Assembly (NCBI RefSeq): GCF_000577815.1
Contig: NZ_CBYM010000004.1
Span: 109,569 to 173,568 of the forward strand
DNA length: 64,000 nucleotides
Source: Clostridium saudiense
GTDB lineage: Bacteria; Bacillota; Clostridia; Clostridiales; Clostridiaceae
Direction: 5' to 3'
Shown: positions 18,904 through 27,677 of the stretch, piece after piece
How the letters are laid out: each line of letters begins with the position of its first letter
How positions within the stretch are numbered: position 1 is the first letter of the stretch
The notes under the pieces: model-generated
What the model was told of the DNA's origin: nothing
Database searches by the model: none
Seen by the model: the letters and a program-made list of their open reading frames with translations, nothing else
Translations under genes and position numbers: made by a program

Positions 18904-19608
18904 ATGGAGAAAAAAGTTAAAAAACCAATATGGAAAAAATGGTGGGTATGGATACTTGCTGTTATTATAGTCGGTGCAATCACATCAGGAGGAGAAAGTG
19001 ATAAGACTACTGATTCTAGCAATAATAGTAATCAAGGTATTGTAGTTCAAGAAGAAAGCGCTGATACAGCACAAGAAGTAAGCATAGATACTGCAAATGA
19101 AGAAAGTAATACAACTAAGGAAGAAAAGAAGAATACTAAAATTAAAGCTGGAACTTATAAAATAGGTGTAGATTTACCAGCAGGAGAATATATATTTTTT
19201 GCAAAAGGAATGGGATATATAGAAGTTGCTTCAGATTCAACAGGAGCATTAGATAGTATTATTTCAAATGATAATGTATCAGGTCATACTTATATAACAG
19301 TTTATGATGGGGAATATCTAAAACTTAGAAGTGGTGAAGCTTATGCAGTTGCAGATGCGCCATCAGTAGTACCAAGTGATGGAATATATAAAGATGGAAA
19401 GTATATTGTAGGGAAAGATATACCAGCTGGAGAGTATAAGGTAACTGTTAATTCAAATATTGGTATGGGATATATTGAAGTGTCTAGTGATAGTAGAGGA
19501 GTTCTTGATTCAATTATAACTAATGATAATTTAATGGAAGATTCTTATATAACAGTACAAGATGGACAATATCTAAAATTATCTGGAGCTGAAATTAATA
19601 TAAATTAG
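18904..19608 (+). CDS. Membrane-anchored protein with two copies of a GEY/GYIEV repeat domain
   Basis: 234 residues from the ATG at 18904, which has RBS GGAGG; a TTG at 18889 overlaps that RBS. One transmembrane helix near residues 12-28 (KWWVWILAVIIVGAIT) is followed by a Ser/Thr/Glu-rich linker. Two similar domains of about 65 residues come next: AGTYKIGVDLPAGEYIFFA with GMGYIEVASDSTGALDSII, and KYIVGKDIPAGEYKV with GMGYIEVSSDSRGVLDSII. Each ends in ITV-DG-YLKL. The protein would sit on the outer face of the membrane. The domain occurs in clostridial surface proteins but I know no function for it. It follows the kinase and may be its partner or substrate. Confidence 0.75.
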   Translation: MEKKVKKPIWKKWWVWILAVIIVGAITSGGESDKTTDSSNNSNQGIVVQEESADTAQEVSIDTANEESNTTKEEKKNTKIKAGTYKIGVDLPAGEYIFFAKGMGYIEVASDSTGALDSIISNDNVSGHTYITVYDGEYLKLRSGEAYAVADAPSVVPSDGIYKDGKYIVGKDIPAGEYKVTVNSNIGMGYIEVSSDSRGVLDSIITNDNLMEDSYITVQDGQYLKLSGAEININ

Positions 19609-19630
19609 TTTGGAAGTAGAGGAAAAATTG

Positions 19631-19948
19631 ATGAGTTATGATGGAGAGAAAGAAAATATTGCAGAAATTTTAGAAAAAGTTTTTGATAAATTTGAGAAAG
19701 AATTAAATGAAATGAGTCCAGAGGAAAAAGGTTCAGAGTTTGAATATGGGAAGTATATGGTTATATCTGATAAGGGACAGGAGACTGAAGAAGTCTATGG
19801 AATTTTTGATTATGAAATTGATGCATTAAGAAGATATAACGAAGTTAAAACTAAGAAGAGAAAGAAAAGTGTGTGTATTATTAAAGCTGATATAGAATTT
19901 ATTTATTTAGAAGGAGTTAGATTTATTTTTGCTTATAAAGAGGTTTAA
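19631..19948 (+). CDS. Small acidic hypothetical protein
   Basis: 105 residues from the ATG at 19631 with RBS AGAGG; an earlier TTG overlaps that RBS. The protein is soluble, acidic at the N-terminus (EILEKVFDKFEKELNEMSPEEKG) and basic near the middle (YNEVKTKKRKKS). No family is recognised. It starts 22 bases after the twin-repeat membrane protein and is probably the last gene of the kinase transcript, since a strong hairpin follows. Confidence 0.6.
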   Translation: MSYDGEKENIAEILEKVFDKFEKELNEMSPEEKGSEFEYGKYMVISDKGQETEEVYGIFDYEIDALRRYNEVKTKKRKKSVCIIKADIEFIYLEGVRFIFAYKEV

Positions 19949-20027
19949 ATAGATTGGCGAATTTAAATATAAATATAGATATGCAGATAAATATAAACAG
20001 ATAGAAATATAATATGAAAAATATTTA

Positions 20028-20068
20028 TAATCCCCATAGATAAACAATAAGTTTATCTATGGGGATTA
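20028..20068. terminator. Long hairpin between convergent genes
   Basis: Perfect 18-base arms (TAATCCCCATAGATAAAC and its complement) enclose a five-base loop AATAA. The U-tract is weak in both directions, but the position between a plus and a minus gene suggests bidirectional termination. Confidence 0.65.
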
Positions 20069-20222
20069 GTTATGGAATTTAAAATTAGAAAATAAATTAG
20101 AAGTATGTAAATAAGTTTGTTTAAATTGTATAAAGTCAGCTGATTTTTAGTAATAATTAATATTATAAAGTGAAATTTTATAATTTCACTTTATAATATT
20201 AAGGTTTGTTAGCAACTAAATA

Positions 20223-20783
20223 TTAATGTTTATAACCACTTCCCGCACCAGTTATAGCTTTAATTTCATGAAGATTAAATTTTCTATCGGAGTTATGGAA
20301 TAATGCATGAATTCTGTGGCTTTTATGAGTCATTGATTCATTAGAGGTAGTATTATTTGAATTATTTACAGCACTTTTACTATGATCTTTATAGCCATTA
20401 CCAGCACCAGTTTGTGCTTTTATTTTATGTATATTAGCTTTTCCTTCGATTTTTGTTACTACATCATAGATATTATGACTTTTATGTTGGACTTTTGATA
20501 CATTATCATTAGATGGAATAGTAGTATATTTATGACCACTTCCAGCACCAGTTTTAGCTTTAATTTCATGTAAGTTTAAATCACTTCCATGCTCATTAAA
20601 AACCTCATTTATCTTATGACTTTTATGTGTTGGATTATTGTTATCTATCATTTCTGATGGTGTTGTATTAGTAGAACTAAGTCCATTACCAGCACCAGTT
20701 TTAGCCTTTATTTCATGTAAGTTAAGATCTTCATCACTTTTATTTATTACTTCAGATATTTTTTTGCTTTTGTGTGTACACAT
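20223..20783 (-). CDS. Four-repeat His/Lys/Gly-rich protein of unknown function
   Basis: 186 residues composed almost entirely of four imperfect copies of one unit, with no signal peptide, leader or other domain. The unit begins THKSHKI-EVF, continues through DLNLHEIKAKTGAG and ends in (N/S)G-YK. Copies start near residues 3, 52, 99 and 152, separated by Asn/Ser/Thr-rich linkers of varying length. The KA-x-TGAG-x-G core is strictly kept while linkers drift, so the unit itself is under selection. RBS AAGGAGG is optimal. The gene lies 153 bases downstream of a DUF2974 hydrolase on the same strand. I do not recognise the family. Multi-core peptide precursor, metal binding (repeated His) or a scaffold are all possible. 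Confidence 0.75.
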   Translation of the reverse strand: MCTHKSKKISEVINKSDEDLNLHEIKAKTGAGNGLSSTNTTPSEMIDNNNPTHKSHKINEVFNEHGSDLNLHEIKAKTGAGSGHKYTTIPSNDNVSKVQHKSHNIYDVVTKIEGKANIHKIKAQTGAGNGYKDHSKSAVNNSNNTTSNESMTHKSHRIHALFHNSDRKFNLHEIKAITGAGSGYKH

Positions 20784-20936
20784 AATAACCTCCTTAAAAT
20801 AAAATACTTTTATTAATATTGTTTTGTGTTTAATTCAAATTTTAATACATGAAGTTTATGGATGAATATGAATTAAATATGAAAATAATTAACCAATAAA
20901 TCACATAATATTTAAGGATAAATTTAATGTAGGAGA

Positions 20937-22031
20937 TTATTTATCGTTATGACTGAAGGTTTTAAAATTGAAAGTTGAAAGTTCTTTAAATAACTCAAAA
21001 ATCATAGTTTTAATTTCCTTATCTACATGCTTTGCAGAATCCCATATAAGAGGAAGATTTTTTTTCCAATCATGAAAAATTTCAATAAAACTTTCAGATT
21101 TAGTACAAGTAAAAATATCAAATAAACCATCAATAAATAATTTTCTCTTTTTATCATCAATATCTTTTAACCATTGATGCAACGTATCACAAGTATATTT
21201 AGAACCATGAGAAATCTTTTCTAAATAAACAAAATCAGAGTCCTTTATTTCCCAGGAAAAAGGATCATGTTGTCCTATGCCTCCAATTTTATTACTTTTT
21301 ATCACATGATAATCTTCATGGTTTTCTAGAAGCATTCCTATAAGCGAAGAATATGGTAATGTTTTACTTATCTTATCTTGTATCTTAATAAAAGCATCAC
21401 TTTTTATAACTTCTTCTCGGAAACCAGGACCATCATGACTAAAAATTTTTTTAATACGTGGTGATGCTTCAAAATCACAATGCATAGAAGCATAAACAGC
21501 AATATTTCCACCTTTAGAATGACCGCCTACATAAAAATCATGAGGAATTAGTTTTGAAATTTTATTTATATAACCAACTCCTTCTAATTGAGAGGGAACT
21601 GGAATAGTAAATGCCATGTTAAAGTCTTCTTTCCAACCAACAATGCTATAATCTGTACCACGAAAGGCTATATAAGCTAAATTTTCATTTAAAATAAATG
21701 TTGTTGCAGAAAATTGTTTTTCAAAAATTGGATCAGTTTTTGATATATGATAATTAATTTTTATATTTCTAAATCTAGGATTAGAGCAAAGATTAAAAAG
21801 CAAGTCCTTAGTTTGCTCTGCATAAGCAATATCCTTAAACATTTTAGGAAAAAACTCAGCTTTTAGTAAATCTTTTAAAAGTATTGAATCACTATTACTA
21901 TCTATTGTTCCTATTAATTCATCAAGTTTTATGTAACTTAGTTGAGAAAGGATTAATGAATCTACATCATTAAATTCTTTTATATCCATTGTATGTAATT
22001 CGGTTTTAGCATAATCTATAATATTTTCCAT
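20937..22031 (-). CDS. DUF2974 (Mbeg1-like) alpha/beta hydrolase
   Basis: 364 residues from the ATG at 22031, which has GGAG six bases upstream; a TTG at 22043 overlaps the RBS. A lipase-type fold is visible: the strand FILNENLAYIAFRGTD, then the nucleophile elbow GGHSKGGNIAVYASM (G-x-S-x-G with Ser as nucleophile), and SHDGPGF, a likely position for the acid residue. DUF2974 proteins are common in Clostridia and of unknown substrate. There is no signal peptide. It lies immediately upstream of the four-repeat protein in the same orientation, so the two may be co-transcribed. Confidence 0.85.
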   Translation of the reverse strand: MENIIDYAKTELHTMDIKEFNDVDSLILSQLSYIKLDELIGTIDSNSDSILLKDLLKAEFFPKMFKDIAYAEQTKDLLFNLCSNPRFRNIKINYHISKTDPIFEKQFSATTFILNENLAYIAFRGTDYSIVGWKEDFNMAFTIPVPSQLEGVGYINKISKLIPHDFYVGGHSKGGNIAVYASMHCDFEASPRIKKIFSHDGPGFREEVIKSDAFIKIQDKISKTLPYSSLIGMLLENHEDYHVIKSNKIGGIGQHDPFSWEIKDSDFVYLEKISHGSKYTCDTLHQWLKDIDDKKRKLFIDGLFDIFTCTKSESFIEIFHDWKKNLPLIWDSAKHVDKEIKTMIFELFKELSTFNFKTFSHNDK

Positions 22032-22306
22032 TTTAAACTCCAATTATAAAAATATAATTATTTAATATTTTTAAAATAAAGATTATTAATTTATAAAAAA
22101 GTATTCTTAATATTGTTTTATCTAAATTAATAGGAAAGATACATTAAATTAATTAAGATTTGTAATTTTTATAAAGGAGAAAATTATATTTAGAAACTAT
22201 ATATGAATAAGTAGTTGGATTTTTTATTAAATAATAAAAGGCTTTAATGGTATTATAGCAATATGAAAAGAAAGCTAATAATACATAATCATATATCAAT
22301 TATTAA

Positions 22307-22346
22307 AGACGTAAAATAGTTTAAACAATTATTTTATGTCTTTTTT
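22307..22346 (+). terminator. Intrinsic terminator in the hyuA leader (candidate attenuator)
   Basis: Arms AGACGTAAAAT and ATTTTATGTCT are followed by TTTTTTATT. No plus-strand gene lies upstream, so it would end a short leader RNA from a promoter near 22225-22260 (a TATTAT -10 at about 22252). It sits 60 bases before hyuA. The rest of the 377-base gap (22032-22408) is AT-rich with nothing else recognised. Confidence 0.6.
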
Positions 22347-22408
22347 ATTATAAAAATTTTTTTATATTTATTTATAAATTAATCAATTGAATTTTGTGGG
22401 AGAGAGTT

Positions 22409-23731
22409 ATGTATGATTTAGGAATTAAAAATGGAACAGTTTATTTAAATGGAGGGTTTTTCAATTGTAATATTTATATAAAGAATGGTGTTATTACTAA
22501 TATTACAAATGAAGATTTAGGGTGTAAAGTAGAAGAAAATGCTTCTGGAAAGCTAGTACTTCCAGGTTTTATTGATCCTCATGTTCATTTTAGTTTAGGG
22601 GTAGGAAGTAATATATCTAGTGATGATTTTTATACTGGTTCAATTAAGGGGGTGCTTGGAGGAGTTACAACATATATTGATTTTTTAGATCCTATAAAAA
22701 GTGTAGAAGAAATTGAAGAAGCATATAAAAATAGAATGAAATTAGCAGAAAAGAGTATAAGTGATTATGCTTTTCATACAACTATTGCAAATCCTAAAAG
22801 TTCTCCAGAAGAAATAATAAAAGCAGGTATTGAAAAGGGGATTACATCTATAAAGTTATTTACAACATATGCTGACACAGATAGAAGAACATATGACAAA
22901 TACATATATTATTTATTAAAGCTATCAAAAAAGTATAATGTTAGGGTTGTTATTCATGCAGAAAATGATGAGTTAGTAAGTGATGATAAAAAAGTAAAAG
23001 TCAAAGATCATGAAGTTTCAAGACCAGTAGTTAGTGAAGTAACAGAAGTTTTAAAGCTTGCAGAAATGGCAAGGGAAACTGGAGGGCTATTATATATTGT
23101 TCATGTTAGCTGTGGAACTACTGTAAAGAGATTGAAGGAGTGTTTTTCTAAAGAATTAAAATCAAAACAAATTATTTTAGAAAGTTGTCCACATTATTAT
23201 TTATTTAATAGTGAGATATATAAGGGTGAAGAGGGATACTTATATCTTATGACACCACCATTAAGGCCTGAAGAGGAAAGAAAATTATTATATGAACAAA
23301 TAGATTTTATTACAACAATTGGTACAGATCATTGTCCATTTGCAAAGGAATTAAAAAATAAAAAATATACAAGTGAAATTGCCATGGGAATAGGTGGAAT
23401 ACAGTATTCTTTTCAAAATATGTATACAGAGTTTGGAAGAAAAATTATTTCCAAATTTACAGATGGACCAGCAAAAGCATATGGATTGTATCCACAAAAG
23501 GGAAGTTTAATGGTTGGCTCATATGCGGATATTGTTATTTATGATGAAAATATAAAAGAAGTTATAAATGACAGTGAAAGTATTTATGATGGGAAAAGTA
23601 TGAAAGGTAAAATTGAAAAGGTATTTTTAAGAGGAAAGCTAATAGCTGAAAAGGGAAAGGTTTTAGAAAGTAAAGGCTCTTATGTGAATAGAAATGAAAT
23701 AAGCTTATTTGATAATAATAGTAGGTTATAG
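22409..23731 (+). CDS. hyuA: Hydantoinase / dihydropyrimidinase-like amidohydrolase
   Basis: 440 residues from the ATG at 22409 with RBS GGGAGAG. All binuclear-metal landmarks of the hydantoinase family are present: PGFIDPHVHF (H-x-H), the carboxylated Lys in TSIKLFTTY, the metal His in VVIHAEN and YIVHVSC, and the Asp in GTDHCPF. It hydrolyses cyclic amide rings. With the ygfK- and ygeX-like genes downstream, it matches the hyuA of the E. coli/gut-anaerobe purine and urate catabolic cluster, so a ring-opened purine intermediate is a likely substrate (inference). It is about 20 residues shorter than typical D-hydantoinases. Confidence 0.87.
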   Translation: MYDLGIKNGTVYLNGGFFNCNIYIKNGVITNITNEDLGCKVEENASGKLVLPGFIDPHVHFSLGVGSNISSDDFYTGSIKGVLGGVTTYIDFLDPIKSVEEIEEAYKNRMKLAEKSISDYAFHTTIANPKSSPEEIIKAGIEKGITSIKLFTTYADTDRRTYDKYIYYLLKLSKKYNVRVVIHAENDELVSDDKKVKVKDHEVSRPVVSEVTEVLKLAEMARETGGLLYIVHVSCGTTVKRLKECFSKELKSKQIILESCPHYYLFNSEIYKGEEGYLYLMTPPLRPEEERKLLYEQIDFITTIGTDHCPFAKELKNKKYTSEIAMGIGGIQYSFQNMYTEFGRKIISKFTDGPAKAYGLYPQKGSLMVGSYADIVIYDENIKEVINDSESIYDGKSMKGKIEKVFLRGKLIAEKGKVLESKGSYVNRNEISLFDNNSRL

Positions 23732-23832
23732 AAAAGTGTGAATACTTAATTACAATATTTAAATAAAGAGAAAGTAATGGTAAGGTGAAGAGAAGAATAA
23801 ACTAAATTATGGAAGAGAATGGGAGGTAAATT

Positions 23833-25437
23833 ATGAGTGATAAAATGACCCCTATATCATTTAAAGAACTTTTAAATCAAGCTATTAAAGAATATAAAAG
23901 AGAAAAAACTATATATTATGTACCAGTATCAAAAGAAAGAATTAAAAGTCCAATAGGTCCAGCTGCAGGGCCCCATACGCAATTAGCTCAAAATATATTA
24001 GCAGCTTATGCAGGTGGTGCAAATCACTTTGAATTAAAAACAGTTCAAGTATTAGAAGGTAAAGAACTAGGTATTTTAAAACCTTGTATTTATGTAGAAG
24101 GAGAAGCTTATAATACTGAATGGTCTACAGAATTAACTGTACAAGAGGCTTTAGAAGAATATATAAAAGCATGGTTTTTACTTAAATTAATTTCAAAAGA
24201 ATTTAATATTAATGATGAAAATGATTTTGTTTTTTATATGAGTGTGGGATATGACTTAAAAGGTATTAAATCAAAGAAAATAGATAACTTTATTGAAGGG
24301 TTAAAAGATGCTTCAAACACAGAAATATGGAAAGAATGCAAAAAATATTCTCTTGAAAACTTAGATCTATTTGAAAATGTTACAGCAGAATATATTGAAA
24401 ATATAACACCTAATATTTGTAATACTATAACCTTGTCTACAATGCATGGATGTTTGCCAGAAGAAATTGAAAAAATAGCAGAGTATTTATTAAATGAAAA
24501 AGAATTAAGTGTGTATATAAAGTGTAATCCAACATTAGTTGGATATGATAAAGCAAAGGAAATATTAAAGGGGCTTGGATATGATTATGTTGTTTTATCA
24601 AAAGAAGCTTTTGAACATGATATTTCTTTTAAGGAGTTAACTGATATTATTAGAAGATTAATTAAAATTGCAGAAAATAAAAACTTAGTTTTCGGAGTTA
24701 AATTAACTAATACATTTCCAGTTAAGATTACAAGAAATGAATTACAGGGAAATGATATGTATATGTCTGGTCCACCACTTTACCCATTTTCAATAAATGT
24801 TGCAGCTATGATAGCAAAAGAATTTAATGGCGATTTACCAATTTCATATTCTGGGGGAGCTGATGTAAATAACATAAAAGATATTTTAGATACCGGAATT
24901 TATCCAGTTACAGTTTCAACTTTGTTATTAAAGCAAGGGGGATATAAAAATATTACAAGATTAAACGAAAAATGCAAGGATTATAAGAGAGGCAAGATTA
25001 CAAAGATTAATGTAGAAAAATTAGAAGCACTTGCATCTAAATCAATTTCAGATTTTAATTATTCAAAAAATATTAAAAAGAAGGCTGAAATTAAAGGTGG
25101 AGATTATAGCGAGTTTTGCTCAAAGTGCAAAAACTGTGTTGATGTCTGTCCTAACAGGAGTAATAAGTTAGTTAATGTGGATGGTAAGAAATATACAGTT
25201 CATATTGATGATTTATGTAATGAATGTGGAAATTGTGCTTTGTTTTGTATTTATAATCATAGTCCATATAAAGAAAAGTTTACTATATTTAGTTCAAAAG
25301 AAAATTTCGATAATAGTAAAAATAATGGAGTTTATTTAGATAAAGATATGTTTTTAAGAACTAATAAAAGAGATGTTTCTATAGAAGAAGCTAATGAGTA
25401 TAAGAAAATTTATAAAGCAACAAGGAGAGATATTTAA
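23833..25437 (+). CDS. ygfK: YgfK-like Fe-S protein, N-terminal half only
   Basis: 534 residues. The dihydroorotate-dehydrogenase-like barrel starts with IGPAAGPHTQLAQNI and contains CNTITLSTMHGCLP and KCNPTLVGYD. The C-terminal part carries two 4Fe-4S motifs, CSKCKNCVDVCP and CNECGNCALFC. E. coli YgfK is about twice as long, with a GltD-like FAD/NAD(P) half that is absent here; no candidate for that half is encoded nearby. The protein probably passes electrons in anaerobic purine degradation, using another flavoprotein (inference). Its TAA overlaps the ygeX ATG by one base, so translation is coupled. RBS GGGAGG. Confidence 0.83.
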   Translation: MSDKMTPISFKELLNQAIKEYKREKTIYYVPVSKERIKSPIGPAAGPHTQLAQNILAAYAGGANHFELKTVQVLEGKELGILKPCIYVEGEAYNTEWSTELTVQEALEEYIKAWFLLKLISKEFNINDENDFVFYMSVGYDLKGIKSKKIDNFIEGLKDASNTEIWKECKKYSLENLDLFENVTAEYIENITPNICNTITLSTMHGCLPEEIEKIAEYLLNEKELSVYIKCNPTLVGYDKAKEILKGLGYDYVVLSKEAFEHDISFKELTDIIRRLIKIAENKNLVFGVKLTNTFPVKITRNELQGNDMYMSGPPLYPFSINVAAMIAKEFNGDLPISYSGGADVNNIKDILDTGIYPVTVSTLLLKQGGYKNITRLNEKCKDYKRGKITKINVEKLEALASKSISDFNYSKNIKKKAEIKGGDYSEFCSKCKNCVDVCPNRSNKLVNVDGKKYTVHIDDLCNECGNCALFCIYNHSPYKEKFTIFSSKENFDNSKNNGVYLDKDMFLRTNKRDVSIEEANEYKKIYKATRRDI

Positions 25438-26627
25438 TGAGTTTTGAAATAGTAAGCTATGAGAGAAAAAAAGAAAAAGTTTCTGTGAAACATTTAGGAT
25501 TAGAGACTGCAAAAAAAGTACAAAGATTTCACTCAAGCTTTCCAATTTATAAAAAAACACCTTTAGTAGAATTAAATAATTTAGCAAAGAAATTAAAGGT
25601 TAAAAATATTTATGTTAAGGATGAATCATATCGTTTTGGTTTAAATGCCTTTAAGGTGCTTGGAGGAAGCTTTGCTATTGGAAATTATATATCTAAAAAG
25701 TTAGATGAGGATATTGAAAATATGCCTTATGAAAGAATGATTTCTAAAGAAGTAAGAGAAAAGCTAGGAGATTTGACTTTTATTTCAGCTACGGATGGAA
25801 ATCATGGTAGAGGAGTGGCTTGGACAGCTAATCAATTAAAGCAAAAATGTGTGATTTATATGCCAAAGGGAAGTGCAAAAGAAAGATTAGATAATATTCG
25901 TGCTGAAGGGGCAGAAGCTGAAATTACAGAGTTTAATTATGATGATGCAGTTAGATATTCTAATAATTTGGCAGAAAAAAATGGATGGGTAATGGTTCAA
26001 GATACTGCTTGGGATGGATATGAAGATATTCCAACTTGGATTATGCAAGGATATACTACAATGGCTTATGAGGCTTATAATCAATTAAATGGAGTAAAGC
26101 CAACACATATTTTTGTACAAGCAGGAGTGGGATCTTTTGCAGCTGCAGTACAAGGCTTTTTTGGTGATGTTTATGGTGAAGACAGGCCAATTACAACAAT
26201 AGTAGAACCAAATGAAGCAGCTTGTATTTTTAAAACTGCTAAAGCTAATGATGGTAAAATTCACCCAGTTACAGGGGAGATGAAAACTATTATGGCAGGG
26301 CTTGCTTGTGGGGAACCAACAACAGTAGGATGGAGAATTTTAAAAGATTATGCTGATAACTTTATATCTTGTCCAGATTATGTAGCAGCACAAGGAATGA
26401 GGATTTTAGGCAATCCATTAAAAGGTGATGAAAAAATAATTTCTGGGGAAAGTGGAGCTTCAAGTTTTGGATTTGTAAGTGAAGTTTTAAGAAATAAAGA
26501 TTTAAAGTGGCTTAAAGAAGAATTAATGCTAGATGAAAATTCAGTTATTTTATTTTTTAATAGTGAAGGAGACACGGATAAAGAAAATTATAGAAAAATA
26601 GTATGGGATGGAGAATATACGAGGTAA
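25437..26627 (+). CDS. ygeX: 2,3-diaminopropionate ammonia-lyase
   Basis: 396 residues, the size of E. coli YgeX. The PLP Lys73 lies in GLNAFKVLGGSFA, followed by SATDGNHGRGVAW, the phosphate-binding-type motif of fold II enzymes, and VQAGVGSFAAAVQGFF. The family converts 2,3-diaminopropionate to pyruvate and two ammonia. This is the end of the pathway in the purine/urate cluster, where carbon reaches pyruvate. The ssnA, ygeW and ygeY partners of that cluster are not in this window. A strong terminator follows. Confidence 0.92.
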   Translation: MSFEIVSYERKKEKVSVKHLGLETAKKVQRFHSSFPIYKKTPLVELNNLAKKLKVKNIYVKDESYRFGLNAFKVLGGSFAIGNYISKKLDEDIENMPYERMISKEVREKLGDLTFISATDGNHGRGVAWTANQLKQKCVIYMPKGSAKERLDNIRAEGAEAEITEFNYDDAVRYSNNLAEKNGWVMVQDTAWDGYEDIPTWIMQGYTTMAYEAYNQLNGVKPTHIFVQAGVGSFAAAVQGFFGDVYGEDRPITTIVEPNEAACIFKTAKANDGKIHPVTGEMKTIMAGLACGEPTTVGWRILKDYADNFISCPDYVAAQGMRILGNPLKGDEKIISGESGASSFGFVSEVLRNKDLKWLKEELMLDENSVILFFNSEGDTDKENYRKIVWDGEYTR

Positions 26628-26654
26628 GAAATAATAAAAAAATTGATAAAAAAT

Positions 26655-26700
26655 AAAAGTGCTGTAAAGCTTGATATTTCAAGCTTTATAGCACTTTTCC
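26655..26700 (+). terminator. Intrinsic terminator after ygeX
   Basis: 19-base arms (AAAAGTGCTGTAAAGCTTGA and TTTCAAGCTTTATAGCACTTTT) pair with one mismatch, and the right arm ends in TTTT. It is symmetric enough to act in both directions. Confidence 0.85.
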
Positions 26701-26788
26701 TATACTCTTATAATACCACAAAATAGCGAAAATTTCAAGTCTAGTACTTGTGTAGCAACAGTAGTAAGCTATATGAGAGGTGATAGGA

Positions 26789-27235
26789 ATGAGTGAAAAT
26801 TTTGCTTTAACTATTCAAAATATGAAGAAAAAACAATTAGCAATGGAAATAAAAAAATGTAATGAAATTACAATGAAATATGGAGTTACATTGTCAGATA
26901 CACAAATTGAAAATTTAATTAATAAAAGATTTGAAAGTTTAAAGAATACTGGAAGAATAGAATTTGGAGATGGTATTTTAAAAGAGTTAATTGAAGCATT
27001 TTGTGATTCTCCTTATATTATTCAGGAAAACTATGAAGAAACACTAGAAGAACTACAAGATATTTTTTATTTTTTTAAGGGAGAAGCTATGGATCAAATA
27101 GCTGATGATGAATTAATAGAATTTATGAAAGAGTATTTTAATGGTGAGTGTCAAGGATCAATAGAGTACTTAAGTGGAACAAATCTTGAAGAGTTGTGCC
27201 GTAATACTAGATATGGATTAAATAGAGAAAGATAA
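26789..27235 (+). CDS. DUF6323-like hypothetical protein
   Basis: 148 residues from the ATG at 26789 with RBS GAGGTGAT. The sequence resembles the clostridial DUF6323 family as I remember it, with KKCNEITMKYGVTLSDTQIE and the C-terminal LEELCRNTRYG. Genes of this type usually stand before a much longer DUF6179 gene. Here the next gene is only 104 codons long and resembles only the start of that partner. The protein is helical and acidic, without membrane segments. No function is known to me. Confidence 0.6.
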   Translation: MSENFALTIQNMKKKQLAMEIKKCNEITMKYGVTLSDTQIENLINKRFESLKNTGRIEFGDGILKELIEAFCDSPYIIQENYEETLEELQDIFYFFKGEAMDQIADDELIEFMKEYFNGECQGSIEYLSGTNLEELCRNTRYGLNRER

Positions 27236-27264
27236 AATAACTTAAGGTTATAAAAGGAGATACT

Positions 27265-27579
27265 ATGGTGGAAAATAATTTTTATTTAGAGCTTTTAAAT
27301 AATTCAAACCTAGCTAATATAAGTAATGAAGAAAAAGAAATGATGCAAATAAAGCTTTGGACTTTATTAGGAAAGGTTACAGAGAGATATACTATGGGAG
27401 ATAGCTCGTCAGTTCCAGTTGAAATTGCTGAAGAACTTTTAAAAATGCAAGGTCAAGTTTTAGATAGGGATACAAAGGGCTATATTGAAGGGGCAGATAT
27501 AAATTATTATGATGAGCAAGGAAATAAGATAGAAAATATATTTTTATTAAATAAACAATTACAAAATGGTATTAGATAA
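27265..27579 (+). CDS. Short DUF6179-like protein, probably truncated
   Basis: 104 residues with RBS AAAGGAG. The first part (SNEEKEMMQIKLWTLLGKVT then GDSSSVPVEIAEELL) resembles the N-terminus of the long DUF6179 proteins that normally follow DUF6323. After EELLKMQGQ the sequence changes character and ends at a double stop. The same frame stays open for about 45 codons past the stops (ANNLKEFLEITDNWKNN), which hints at a lost longer gene. This family assignment is from memory and is uncertain. It could instead be a genuine short protein. Confidence 0.5.
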   Translation: MVENNFYLELLNNSNLANISNEEKEMMQIKLWTLLGKVTERYTMGDSSSVPVEIAEELLKMQGQVLDRDTKGYIEGADINYYDEQGNKIENIFLLNKQLQNGIR

Positions 27580-27677
27580 TAAGGAATTGGTATAATTATT
27601 GCCAATAATCTGAAAGAGTTTTTAGAAATAACTGATAACTGGAAAAATAATCTCAAATTATACAATGAGGTTATATT

